From: Hymenoscyphus infarciens
Lineage: Eukaryota; Ascomycota; Leotiomycetes; Helotiales; Helotiaceae
Length of the DNA stretch: 64,000 nt
Assembly: GCA_001414345.1 (NCBI GenBank)
Contig: LLCB01000010.1
Span: 1-64,000, forward strand
Reading direction: 5' to 3'
Under the pieces are notes generated by a model, which was not told the DNA's origin, did no database searches, and worked only from the letters and a program-made list of their open reading frames with translations. Shown here in pieces: positions 47,834-59,686 of the stretch. How positions within the stretch are numbered: position 1 is the first letter of the stretch; every line of letters begins with the position of its first letter. The position numbers were made by a program, and so were the translations under genes.

Positions 47834-50800
47834 ATGGAGTCGCTATTCAGTATGCCGCTGCCATTTCAGCGGCGCCTGACGAAGATGTATAACGACACGA
47901 AGAGTTCTTATGATTTCGTCAAGGAACCCGTCCAGGCCGCCGAGGATCCAGAGCTGGTACAATTACATCGAAAGTTGCGCATTCAAAAGGATAGATTGGT
48001 ATCGTGGGGTTTAGAATGGTCGGATCCCTCTCAGTCACCTGATATCGATGAATCCATCAACAAGGCTGGTTTGAGCGAGCTGGTGGGAAGTGTTATGTCG
48101 ACGATTAAAGAGATTTTGGCCGAGGCGGAACCGTTGTGGCAATCTTCGAAGCGATTGTCAACAGAGCCTATTCAGGAGAAATCCGTGGACCGGAAACAGA
48201 CGCTAATTACATGGGACAAGTCGAGATTTCAAGATCTAGTTCGGGATTTGACTATGTCCATTGATACATTATATGATCTTTCACGAACTCGGCAATCATC
48301 ACGCAGAGGGCAATCGCTCAAGTCGGAGTCAACAACTTCTTTAACCAAGACCCATGCCGCAGAGGAGAGATTATTCGAATCTACGCGAATGCAAACACCA
48401 CAACAAATCGATCCAGCTACCATCATCTGGCCAAGAGATCTCAAAGGAATACAAACAGGTATGTTACAACCAGCTAAAGCCCGAAGACAAATTGTTTATA
48501 TGCGCCGTTCGACTTCTCCTTCTGGTTCCCGGACACATGGACAACAACTTCCTTTGGTTCCAGTGCTTTTGGAACATGCCCCTTATGACCCCATCTATTC
48601 GATAACCGGGATTACTCCTTCGCTGACTCGTTTTGAGAAACTCTTTGCCGCTCTTTCTCAATCTTATATTTCGACTGGAAAATCATTGTCCGGCCTCCTG
48701 AACCTTATTGGGTATTTCGAGGAACCACAGGACTCCAGATTTTGTCTTCTCTTCGCACTACCTACACATTTCGGACCAATCGATATTGAAAGTCCTAGGA
48801 TTCCTTCCATTTCATTCTTATCAGATATTCTTTTTAGCCCCTATGAGCCGAGTCTCGAGGTCAAATATCGGTTAGCACATAATGTCGCTACTGCGGTTTT
48901 CGACTTGCATTCCAAAGGTGTGGTTCACGGTAACATCGTTCCTTCAAATATCTTATTTATCGAGCATCAAGCTCAAGCCAAAAGTCGGGTGGATATGGGA
49001 CAAATCAACATGCGACAGTCTTTCTTATCTTCTTACGATCTCTTTTCCGACAATGCTACCGACAACTCCGAAAGTAGCAACACAGCCAACTCGCTCTACA
49101 GGCATCCTCTGGACCCCAGGACAACTCGTTATACGCATCTTACATCCGAGAGCAAGTCACTCGACCTTTACAGTCTTGCTATGCTTCTCTTGGAGATCGG
49201 TTTATGGACATCGCTATCGGAGGTGTTTCCTATGGTAGATACCATCCCGGAAAATCCTGTTGCAGTTTTCAAGCAGCTGGCCACAAGATGTGGAACTCTT
49301 TATATGAAAGCTGTCCAGGCATGTTGGCGAGCCCCTGAGGATGAGCTTTCCCAAAAAGCGAGAGCCGATGTCATGCATCAAAAGACATTTTGGAAAGTTT
49401 CGAAGGCATTACAAACTTGTTGTGCACTTGATGAGAGTGGAGAAGAGGAAAAGACGGATACCGAGGAATCCACATCGCACCACGCAACTCCCCAAAAGAC
49501 TTCTCGCTCTTCGACGCCTCGGAGAGGATTGAGAGAGCAGAAGAGCCAAGCTTTCGCTTCCCCAACATCAGCAGCCCGCCCTAGCTGGTCGGAAAAACCA
49601 TCCTACACTGCTGCTCCCATTGTAACTGCCCCTGAGACTTACTGGCCTGAGAAGACAGCAGCAAAGAGCTCTGGTATGAACCAACCCAGAAACAAACTAA
49701 ATTCAATACACTTACACGTCGCAGCTCCACCGCCCCAACAAGTGGAAAAGCCAAAACCTAAACTTCGAACATACCCCGCAATTCCGATAAGTCAAGAGCA
49801 CCTTGACTTTTGGCATACAGGACTTATGCCACACATCAATCATGTCCTTCGCGGATTTTATCGCAAATATCCCGAATCCATCGAAATCAGCCTCGAAAGC
49901 ATCGGCGAGTCATCTGCGACTACCAAACCTACCATACTCATCATCTGCACGAGCGTTCAAAAAGTCCGGAGCATATTGAAGAAACATTTGGTGTACGATA
50001 AGTCAACATATGGACTGAAAGTGTGCCGTGGGAAGGTTCTTCGGTCGAGAAACAAGGGCGCTAGGAGATCAATGGCCAATGAGTTTAGTGGGAATGTCAA
50101 ACCGGCGAATGTTGAGCATCAATTGCAGCCCAATAATGGCGCGTCAATTGGTGCTTTTGTGAACTCGAGACATCTACCCCCAGTCTCACTTGGTGGCCTA
50201 GTTATGATTGACGACAAACCATATGGTATGACTGTCCATCATATGCTTGATGACCCCGAAGAAGAAGAAGAGGTTGAACCCCAAGAACCTATTCTTCGAT
50301 CGAGCGCGCACGGCGAGGTACCTGATCTTACGTACTCCGAGTCTTCTGCATATAGCAGCAGTAGTGATGAAGAATTCATGTATCAGCTCTCCGACTGCGA
50401 GTCTGATTTTGGCTCAGAAGCTGCTTCTGATTCGGAGTTTGGTGACTCTGACTACGGAGACGAAAATGGCGGAGAAGAGGAGCCAGGAGATATCGAGGGC
50501 ATACCTGAGGGCTGTGGTGAAGGATACTTCATAACCCAACCCGCTATTGACGATATTGACGAAAGCTTTTACCCTGATGAAGAAACTCGAAACGAAGATC
50601 ACCTTGATACCTACGAGCTGGGCGAAGTTTATGCCTCTTCTGGAATCAGGCGGCGAACTGAAGAGGGAACTGTGCATGAAATCGACTGGGCACTTTTCGA
50701 ATTCAAAGATGATCGCTGCCCCGAAGAAAACAAAATTAACGGTGAACGTTTCTGCCAACAGAAAGGAGGCGAGTACCCTCGCACGGTGGCATCGAACAGA

Positions 50801-51586
50801 GAGCTTGGGAATTTACAAGTGCACTGTATGGCGCGAACTTCGGGTCTTCAAAATGGACGAATCTTACCTGGAATGGTGATTGTCAAAATCTACGGTCGTC
50901 AAACACCATCAAGCAGTTACCAAGTCGCAGGCAAACTTGGTGTTCCCGGTGATTCTGGAGCTTGGGTTGTAGATAACGAGCAGGGTCGGGCTTGTGGACA
51001 CGTATTAGCTTGGAGCAACAGAAAGAAAGTCGCCTACATCTGTCCGATGGATATCCTACTTCGTGATATTCGAGAGACACTCCACGCGAGAAGCATCCAC
51101 TTACCTGGGGGCGAGGACCTCTTCACAGGTGGCATGTCAACCACAACATCCATCGTCAACTCCCGCATTCTTCCTCACTCCAAAATCGCCAGCCCCAAAT
51201 TCGCAATCAACCAAGACGACGAACTCTCCAATCTCTTCCAAGATCTCAAACTCCCTCCCACACCGGAACAAATCGACGGTCTAGACCCGACCTCCTATCT
51301 CCTATCCACACACCGCCCTCCTCTCACCTCACCAGGGGAAGAAAAAGACTTCCCCCCTCCAATCATAAGTTCGAGTAATAGTCGGGAGAGAGGAGATATC
51401 AATTTCTCTATCCCGATCAGACTTATTAGTGGAGGCGGAGAGGGGAAGAAAAACGGAATGAGACATAATATCACTTCTTTTCAGAGTGGAAGGGAGAGTG
51501 TGATCTTGGCGACGGCGGCGGGAGAGGACTTGGGGGATGTGGATATGGAAAGGGAGAGGGAGATGGGGAAGACAGCTATGGTTTGA
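47834..51586 (+). CDS. HeLo-like / pseudokinase / trypsin-like serine protease protein
   Basis: A single intronless frame of 1250 aa. Residues about 1-155 look like a HeLo (prion-inhibition and propagation) helical domain: LRIQKDRLVSWGLEWSD and later WDKSRFQDLVRDLTMSIDTL are typical. Residues about 245-530 resemble a protein kinase whose catalytic loop is altered: HRD is replaced by HGN (VVHGNIVPSNILF, 363-375), DFG is replaced by DLF (402-404), no Gly loop is evident, but the later DLYSLAMLLLEIGLW helix is kept. So it is probably a pseudokinase. After a Ser/Pro linker, residues about 770-1080 carry a chymotrypsin-like protease pattern: His802/803 in MTVHHML, Asp951 in EIDWALFEF, and Ser1041 in PGDSGAWVV. 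An acidic insert (about 808-890) separates His from Asp. HeLo domains are known in fungal cell-death proteins. A role in self/non-self or stress-triggered death is inferred. Confidence 0.75.
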   Translation: MESLFSMPLPFQRRLTKMYNDTKSSYDFVKEPVQAAEDPELVQLHRKLRIQKDRLVSWGLEWSDPSQSPDIDESINKAGLSELVGSVMSTIKEILAEAEPLWQSSKRLSTEPIQEKSVDRKQTLITWDKSRFQDLVRDLTMSIDTLYDLSRTRQSSRRGQSLKSESTTSLTKTHAAEERLFESTRMQTPQQIDPATIIWPRDLKGIQTGMLQPAKARRQIVYMRRSTSPSGSRTHGQQLPLVPVLLEHAPYDPIYSITGITPSLTRFEKLFAALSQSYISTGKSLSGLLNLIGYFEEPQDSRFCLLFALPTHFGPIDIESPRIPSISFLSDILFSPYEPSLEVKYRLAHNVATAVFDLHSKGVVHGNIVPSNILFIEHQAQAKSRVDMGQINMRQSFLSSYDLFSDNATDNSESSNTANSLYRHPLDPRTTRYTHLTSESKSLDLYSLAMLLLEIGLWTSLSEVFPMVDTIPENPVAVFKQLATRCGTLYMKAVQACWRAPEDELSQKARADVMHQKTFWKVSKALQTCCALDESGEEEKTDTEESTSHHATPQKTSRSSTPRRGLREQKSQAFASPTSAARPSWSEKPSYTAAPIVTAPETYWPEKTAAKSSGMNQPRNKLNSIHLHVAAPPPQQVEKPKPKLRTYPAIPISQEHLDFWHTGLMPHINHVLRGFYRKYPESIEISLESIGESSATTKPTILIICTSVQKVRSILKKHLVYDKSTYGLKVCRGKVLRSRNKGARRSMANEFSGNVKPANVEHQLQPNNGASIGAFVNSRHLPPVSLGGLVMIDDKPYGMTVHHMLDDPEEEEEVEPQEPILRSSAHGEVPDLTYSESSAYSSSSDEEFMYQLSDCESDFGSEAASDSEFGDSDYGDENGGEEEPGDIEGIPEGCGEGYFITQPAIDDIDESFYPDEETRNEDHLDTYELGEVYASSGIRRRTEEGTVHEIDWALFEFKDDRCPEENKINGERFCQQKGGEYPRTVASNRELGNLQVHCMARTSGLQNGRILPGMVIVKIYGRQTPSSSYQVAGKLGVPGDSGAWVVDNEQGRACGHVLAWSNRKKVAYICPMDILLRDIRETLHARSIHLPGGEDLFTGGMSTTTSIVNSRILPHSKIASPKFAINQDDELSNLFQDLKLPPTPEQIDGLDPTSYLLSTHRPPLTSPGEEKDFPPPIISSSNSRERGDINFSIPIRLISGGGEGKKNGMRHNITSFQSGRESVILATAAGEDLGDVDMEREREMGKTAMV

Positions 51587-53881
51587 TGGTGTCGATACGC
51601 AGGGTGTTTTGTTTGGAAATACTCTATGTGATTTGTTGTTATATTAGATATTCACTCTTATGATAACTACCCGATTAGGGTTAGCTCACTCTTATAGAGT
51701 ATTTATACTGGATTGCGCTATTCTGTCCCAACGCTAGCAGGGGTCCCTGGTGTGCTAAGAGCGCCACCACGTGACTCGCCCCCTCATCCTCCTATTCACT
51801 CTGCCAGAAGCATTTTACTCTTTTCTCCGGGGGGCTAGCCCCCTGGACCCCCTAGTGGGAGGGACACCCTCCTATACCCACCTGCTAGGAGTAAGCGTAT
51901 TCTATTTATATATAAGAGTGAATTCGAGCTATTTTACCTTATTAGTTAAGTTAGAAGCTAGAGTGTGACGGTATGCCATTATCCTAGATAGCTGGAGGTT
52001 TTAGTAGTTGTTGTATTGTCTGTTTTAGGAAGGTTACATAGGTTTGAGCTTTTGTATTAGCTGAGGTTGTTTGGTTTTGGACCCTTTTGTACTGTCTAAA
52101 CCTCTTATATATAGCAGTCTACTCCTAGAGTTAGAGAGGGATAGTTTTTCCTTTTCTTCTATATTAGAGCCTAGTATTTATATACGTTATTCTGTCTTGA
52201 ACGTACTCCTATATACCTCTTTTGTAGTAGTGTGTATTTCGTGTCGTTATATAGAGAACGTAGAGTAATAAGTAGAGATAAACAGATTATTATAGACCTT
52301 AGTACAACGTTTTATAAAAATTAGTTAGAGAGTATACTAGTACCTAGTGTAAATAGAAGGCAAAGAGAAAGCGCTAGCCTAATTAGGCTCTCCTTAGATT
52401 TAAGCTTTTTAAGCGCTTTATTCGATAGTACGTAGTTTATCGATTTATTGTTATAAGCTTTTGTTATTATTACGAGCTTTTGTTGTTGTTACGAGCTTTG
52501 TTTATTATTTATATCTGATTTTATGTATAGAGCTAAACCTTTTTAGGAAGGCGGTAGCGATTGTTTTCTAGTAAGAGTGAATATGTTGAAATTTCGCTAA
52601 TTTTCTACGCTAGCAAGGGTACTATGCTAGCGTTAGAACAGAATAGCGTTTCCTAATTTGGATTTCGCTAATTTTCTACGCTAGCAAGGGTACTATGCTA
52701 GCGTTGGGACAGAATAGCGTTTCTCTTTATACTTCCTCTTATATATAGTAGATAGTCTCTTCTTTATAGTAATAAATACCGAATTCTCTACCTTATACTT
52801 TTAAGTACTAGTAATACCACTTCTCTTAAGCTTTACACTTATAATAGGTTATAAGCTTAGTAGCTATTATACTCTTAGTATTTAACAGTGTTACTTGAAT
52901 TATAATAGTGAAAGTTAATTTACCTATTATCTTATTACTACCGACGATATATATATATATATATAAACTTAGATTAAAAGATATTAATACTAGAAAATAT
53001 ACTAGTACTAACTATATCTTAATATATACTAAGTCTAAATAATCTATTTAGTAAATTAATAAAAGCATAATAATCGATCTCTCTAATAACTATCGACTTA
53101 TAAAAGTAAGAGGTATTCTAAGCTATATCTAAATTATCTTTTAACGATTTACTCTCTACTATATCGACTATATAAAAGAGTAAGAAAGTGAATACTCTTA
53201 TATAAGTTCTAGAGAAAGTTAGTAAAAGATCTCTAGCGACGGTAATAGAGTAATTAGAAGAGGCCTAGGTAGTATATATAGAAGTATAGAATAAGAGAGG
53301 TCTTTATAACTAGATAATAGAATCTCTACTATTTAGTTATTAATAGATATTTAAAACACGTTTAGTAGCTCTTAAATAAAGTAGTAGAAATATCTTTTAA
53401 GAGATATAGAACCGTAGAATAGAGAGAATAGAGAATAGAACTAGAAGACTAAGATTAGAGATATATTAGAGAATAGTTCTATATAAGATAGTATACTAGA
53501 AGACGATTATTATTATTCCTATATAGAAAAGAGCTAACTAAGCTCTTAAGAGAGCTATTATATTATATCTATACTTTAAGTAACGAAATAGAAGAAATAT
53601 AAGAAGATACTAAGCTATTACTAGAAAGCCTAGAGTAATAGACGTAAAGTCTTATATAAGTCTAGTAATAGATACTCTAAGAAGTATATAAGCTACTTTT
53701 AGTTAAAACTCTATAAATAAGTACGTCTATATAGCGCCTTTCGATAGTTAGTATTATCTTAGCTAGAGTAGTTAATTAGATAGATTCTAGTAAAACTTTA
53801 TATTATAGAGATAGTAAGTCTTTATTTAATTAGTTATTTAGAGAGTTATAATAATAATAATAGAGACTATTTCTTAGTCTT
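51587..53881. other. Repeat-rich region left of the Gypsy element
   Basis: 51587-51715 is the 3' flank of the HeLo-protease gene. 51716-52719 is the inverted-repeat unit described separately. 52720-53881 is AT-rich RIP-type sequence without coding and ends in the target duplication GTCTT (53877-53881). A 14-nt palindrome, GGGGGCTAGCCCCC, occurs at about 51828-51842. Confidence 0.5.
51716..52719. mobile_element. About 1-kb unit with 24-bp terminal inverted repeats, non-autonomous
   Basis: The string beginning CGCTATTCTGTCCCAACG at 51716-51739 is repeated as its exact 24-bp reverse complement at 52696-52719. A second right-end copy (22 of 24) sits 71 bp inside at 52625-52648, so the right end is tandemly duplicated. 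The interior has near-normal composition, short palindromes (GCTAGC-centred) and no credible gene. Open frames at 51771-51968 and 52071-52268 are unremarkable. No clear target duplication was found. Confidence 0.55.
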
Positions 53882-54072
53882 TATAACGGCCCTCTATAAA
53901 TATATAAAGAGAGTACTTATAGAATAGTACTTAATATTAAGGAAAACTAAACTAAAGAGAAAAGCGAAGAGTATAGGCATTCTAGCTTTATTTATATATA
54001 TTAAGCAAAGCCTTAGTAAAGCCTTAGGCTAACCTAGTTACGTAAGTGACGTATATAACTAGGACTATTATA
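53882..54072 (-). repeat. LTR of the Gypsy element (3' LTR)
   Basis: 191 bp, starting TATAACGGCCCTC and ending GACTATTATA on +. The canonical TG...CA ends are mutated to TA...TA. It is preceded by GTCTT. Confidence 0.85.
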
Positions 54073-57000
54073 CTACCCCCCCTTTAAAAGGGCTCTCTAT
54101 AACTAAGTAGCTTTGTCCTCTTTTAATATAGGAGTATTAAGCTCTAGCTTACTATAATCCTCCTTTCTAGCCTTATATACTGCTTTCTATAGTAGAAGAG
54201 CTTCTAAGAGACTAGCTATTTTTAGCTTCTCTAAATAGAACCTCTCTACTAGTTATAATATATATATTAGTTATTAAGCTAGATACTAATTAAGGTCTTT
54301 ATTATAGCTTTTCTACTTAATTTAGTAATAAAGGGACTACTATCTCTTCTTACTAGCTAGTATTTCTTCGACCTCCTATTCCTCTTCTTTATTTATAATA
54401 ATTAGTAGAGGTAGTATAACTACCTATCTTAGTAAAGGATTATCTATAGTCTTATATAACTTCTTAGGAGCGAAGATAAGGTAAACTTTAATAGAAGCTA
54501 GTAGTTATAATTAGAAAGCAGAACCTACTTTCTTAAGGATCTTAAAAGAGCTAGCTATCTAGTAGTCTAGCTTTTAGCTTAGTTGTTAAGTTACCTAGTT
54601 CTTTATTATAATAAAGACTATATCTTCTACTTTAAAATTAACATCTTATCTATATTTATTTATATCTTATTCCTTCTTCTATTAAGCTTTTAATATATTT
54701 ACTTAGCTAACGTCTAAGACCTTCTAGATTATCTTTATAACTATTATAGCCTCTTCTTATAATAGCTGTTCTTTTATATTAGCTAGTTCTAGTGTTTACT
54801 AGTTAAACAAGGTTCTTAGTATATATCTCTTTTATAACTTAAAAGGTAATATTCTAATAGTACTATAAGATAGTACTAACTATATATAGTCTATTATTAA
54901 AAGGATCTTAGACTAATTAGTATAATAATAATTAATATATAGCTATAAGCACTAATCGAGGTATTAATTTATAATCTTAGTCTAGCTATCTATTTAAGCG
55001 TAGTTTATAGTTAAGAGTTAAAGCTAAATACCTAGGATTTAAGTAAACTCTCTCTAAAACACGGCGATAAAGTAAGAGCCTCTATCTAATATTATACTTT
55101 CTAGAATCCTATAGTATTATAGAACGTATTTAATATATAACCTTACTATCTGTTTAAAAGTAATATTCTTATAGTAGAGTATTAAAATAGACTATTTAGA
55201 TAAGTAGTCTATTACTATAAACACGTTATTATAACTATGCTTATTAACTAGAAAGGACTTAAAATCTATAGCTATATATTACTATATATATAGTAGTACT
55301 AGAAGTAGGTATAGATAGCTAAATATTTTATTTTAAGAAACGTCTACTCTTTTATATTTATAATAGTTTTATATATATCTTACGATATTAGCTTTTATAT
55401 TTTACTAGATATATCTTAAATATAGAATCTAGTAGGTCTTATCTCTCTCTAAATAAGCTAAAAGTATCTAATTATAAGCCTTATAAATTAGGTCTATTCT
55501 TAGTATATCTACGTCTAGTACTACTAAGTAGTTTTAGTAAAGTAAAAGGCCTTCTTCTAAAGTATATAAGGAATTAGTATTAGTTTTAGCTTATACTTAT
55601 ATAGTTTAAAGTATTATAGTATTCTTATTTACTTAGTAGATTTGTTCTAAAAGTATAAATAATTCTTAGAAGTAGTTATTATTAACTAGAGCTAGTATAA
55701 TCGAGCTTATTTTAACCCTTAGGTCTTTAAGCGCTTCTATATTAACTTATTCCTTTATTAAGAGTATATAAGTCTAGTACTACTCTTTAAGTTCCTTCTA
55801 TAAGTATATCTTATTTACTTTATAAGTTAAAGCATCTATCTTATTATTCTTATACTCTAAATAGAATATAATAATAAAATAGTACTTAACTAAGGCTTTA
55901 GCCTATCTTACTTAATAAGTAGTAAGTTACTTAGTAGTTATAAAGTACTTAAGTACCTTATAATTAGTATAGATATAGATTTTTAAATAAGTACTTTATA
56001 GTTTTAGTCTCTATTCTATAAGTAAGTATATAATAGTAAGTAGCTTTTTATTATATATTTCGTAGTTATACTTAGCTAAAGACATAGTCTTACTAAAGTA
56101 GGCTATAAGGTACTATTCTCTATTAGCTTATTATTATTATAATACTCTAGTAATAATTCTATTTAAAGCGTCTATCTTAATTATAGTAGAGAGATTAGAA
56201 GAGTAGTAGTAAAGAATTAGTATAGAGGTAAGTACTACTTTTAGGTCTTTAAACACTTCCTAATACTTCTTATTAAAATTAAAAGGTATGTTATTCTATA
56301 TTAGGTATACTAAGGGCTTTATAATTATACTATAGTTCTAGATAAACCTTTAATAAAAGTTATAAAAACTAAAAAAGCTTTAAATATCTTTTACTATCTT
56401 TAAAGCTTACTATTTCTATACTACTAAGACCTTTTTAAGGTTTACTTTAATACTATTAATACTAATAATAAACCTAAGGTATTTTATCTTCTTAATATTA
56501 AACTTATACTTCTTAATATTAATCTATAACCTAGTATCTTTAAGACGTTAAAGAACTTTTTATATATACTCTTTATATTTAAAGACGTTTAATAAGTAGA
56601 TAAGGATATTATCTAAGTAAGTAGAGTAGAAGTTATTTAAATAGTTAAATAGAACGTTGTTTATATAGTGCTAATAAGTAGATAAGCTATTTATTAGACT
56701 AAATAATAAGACCTTATACTTATACGTTCTATAGTAGGTATAAAAAGTAGTTAATTCCTTAGTATCTAGATCTATTTATATATAGTAGAAGGCTTACTAG
56801 ATATCTAGCTTAGTAAAAATATAAGCTTAACTAATATATATAAGCGTTTTATTAATTAAAGGTAATAGATAGTAGTCTTTTTAAGTAAGATTATTAAGTT
56901 TTTAGAAGTTAATATAAAAACGTAGCCTTTTATCTACTTTCTTTATAAATAGAATAGAAGTAGTAAAAAAGGACTAGCTATATTTAATAAACCCTTTATA

Positions 57001-59490
57001 GAGATTCTTTAAGATATATTCCTTTATAGCTAATAACTCTTCTATAGATATCTTATATAGAGGAGAATATCTAAGAGTATTTAAACCTTTAAGATTAATC
57101 TTATAGTTATAGTATTAGTAAGATAGAAGAGTGTCTAAGATAGCCTTAGAAAATACCTCTTTAAAGTCTTAGTACTTATTAAGAAGAGTAATATTAAGAG
57201 CTATATCTAGTTCTTAATTAGCTATAATAGTATTAATTTTATATATACTTATAGTAAATATCTTACTATTCTCTTAAAGTAAGTAATAATATATTCCTAT
57301 AGCTAAAATAGCTAAAATATTAATAATAGAGTCTAACTTTTTTAAGATAAAGGGTTTCTAATAGTATACTAGAGTAAGCACCTTCTTTATAATACCTTTA
57401 AGTTCCTTCTTTATAACTTAGTATTTTACTTATATTAAGAACTTATAGCCTCTCTTACTATATATAGTTAGAGTATAACTAGCTAGAGTTATAGTATTAA
57501 TTTTAAGGTAATCTATAGACTCTAAGAGCCTTCTACCTTATTAGCGCTATTCGTCTATTTCTATAGCTTAGTTATAAATATTAGCTTTATTCTAGTAAGA
57601 GAGTATAGAGTCTTTTAGTTATATAACGTCTTAAGAAAGAGGAGTTAGCTATTAAGTAGAGAAGTAAGGCTTAAGGTTATTAGGCTAGAGTAGTTTTTAA
57701 TAAGTTATATTAATATTAATATAAAAGTACTTAAAGAACCTCTAACTAAGGATAATGTTATATAAACCTAAGTCTAAGAGGATAAATAGTATATTAAAGA
57801 ATTTATAGCTATCTAAGATATAATTTAAAAGGAGATAGTATATAGCTTTACCTCTAATTTCTCTATTATATCTACAAATCTTAATAAAGGTAAGAAGTCT
57901 TTTAGTCTTTAAACTATAGAACTTTATAAGGTTATAATTAAGTTATATATTTATAAAAGAAAAGGCATTTATTCTAAGGTTATTAAGAGTAGTAGTTTAT
58001 ATACTAAATCTATTAATAGTTATTATACTAGGTAAAGTAAACGCTTTTCTACTAATTAATAACTATAGATTAATCTTAGAAAGATTAATTCTATATTTAT
58101 CTAAGAAGGAGTCTTCTTTTAAGCTTCTTTATTTCCTAACTCTAAGCTAGTATCTTTTCCTTTAAGCTCTTTAAAGTTAACCTTATATATCTTTAGCTTT
58201 AGATAATCCTTAATATAATAACTAGGCTTACTATAGTTAAAGCACTTATCTAATAGTCTTAGAGTTAAGTAGTTATTTATAATAGAGGCGTTAGAGCGTC
58301 TAAGAGAGATAAAAGAGGCTATAGAGAAAGAAGAGCTAGTAGACGTAGAAGTAGGTATATATAGGTTTAGAGTAAGAGGAAAGTTTATTACTTATACTTT
58401 TTAAGAAGCGAGATTTTAAAGGTTACTATTAATACTACTTATAAGATTATAAAAGGAGTTTATATCTCTCTTAGCTTAGAACTTAGTAATAATAAGAGAT
58501 TAGCATAGTATAGAGGTTAACTTATTCTATAAGTCTTCTACCTAGTCTTATAAGAGAACTTTAGCTTTATCTATAAGTTATTAGAACTTAGTATAGAAGT
58601 TATAGAAAGTTTCTATCTTTAATATAATAAGGTCTTAGTATTAGATATAAGCTTCTTAGTATAAGTAAGAGCTAATAGCGATGTTTTAGAGGTAAGTTAA
58701 CATCTCTTTATAACTATAGAACTAGTTAATAGTATTAAACTTATATCTTAGGTAAATATAGTTTTAAGCTCTTCTAAAAGTATAGTAGTAAATTAAATTT
58801 ATCCTTACTTCCTTAGACTTAAAGTAGTTAGTATTAATAGATAACTTTACTATAATTTTAGTTTCCTAGGTTACGTAGGTAAATTCGTCTTCTATAGTAA
58901 ATTAGTAAAGATTAGCTATTCTACTTATCTTCTTAGATAATAGAACTATAGAGGAAGAACGAGTTATATTAAGAGTTTATAGCTAAATAAGAGTATATTA
59001 ATAAGAAGTACTAGCTATATTCGAAGCATTTACTTTAAGTTTATAAACTTTACTTATTAATAAGGTTATTACTTTAAGGATTTATTATAGAGTAGAGTTA
59101 GGTAGAGGTGATTTAGAGATCTTATACTATAAGGAACTAGTAGTTACCTTAGTAGAAGGAGGTAGTAGTAGTATAGTAATAGCTAGTATATATGTTTTTT
59201 TAGGTCGAGTTCTTAAGCTAGATTAAGATATAACGTTAATAGAAGAGAGAAGAGAGATTAGCTCTACTAACTCTAAAGTAGAGTAGAATAGTTCTTAGGT
59301 TAATAGGTTACTTTTAAAGAACTCGACATAGCTAATAGAAGAACGCTAGACCTTACTACTTAATATAAATAGGTTAGGCTTTATAGAGGAGAATAGTGAA
59401 TTTAGTAGATTTAATATAAGTAAATGTATATATTATTATTAGGATATTAGTAAAAGCCTTCCTAGGTAAAGAGGAAGAGTTTAGTTTTAG

Positions 59491-59681
59491 TATAATAGCC
59501 CTCTATAAATATATAAAGAGAGTACTTATAAAATAGTACTTAATATTAAGGAAAACTAAACTAAAGAGAAAAGCGAAGAGTATAAGTACTCTGACTTTAT
59601 TTATATATATTAAGCAAAGCCTCGGCAAAGCCTCGGGCTAACCTGGTTACGTAAGTAACGTATATAACTAGGACTATTACA
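59491..59681 (-). repeat. LTR of the Gypsy element (5' LTR)
   Basis: 191 bp, starting TATAATAGCCCTC and ending GACTATTACA on +. It is followed by GTCTT. It aligns to the other LTR without gaps and with transitions only. Confidence 0.85.
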
Positions 59682-59686
59682 GTCTT

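Larger units (their letters stand above)
53882..59681 (-). mobile_element. 5.8-kb RIP-eroded Gypsy LTR retrotransposon
   Basis: Two 191-bp LTRs (53882-54072 and 59491-59681) are flanked by the 5-bp target duplication GTCTT (53877-53881 and 59682-59686). The LTRs differ at 16 sites by my count, all transitions, which is the RIP pattern. A polypurine tract (minus strand AAAGGGGGGG, at about 54077-54086) just inside the left LTR sets the orientation to minus, so the right LTR is the 5' one. On the minus strand, remnants occur in gag-RT-integrase order: a zinc knuckle at about 58220-58260 (KCFNYSKPSYYIKDY, with Cys and His/Gly replaced as RIP predicts), reverse transcriptase YLDNILIY at about 56600-56620, and integrase DFKSFLVNKHSYNNVFIVID at about 55210-55260. 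The integrase order after RT indicates Gypsy/Metaviridae. No frame is intact. Confidence 0.88.

Noticed and set aside
51963..52283. Possible LTR starting TGTGACGG with a TATA-like box near 52105
   Set aside because: No matching target duplication, partner LTR or primer-binding site found. Kept as part of the inverted-repeat unit.
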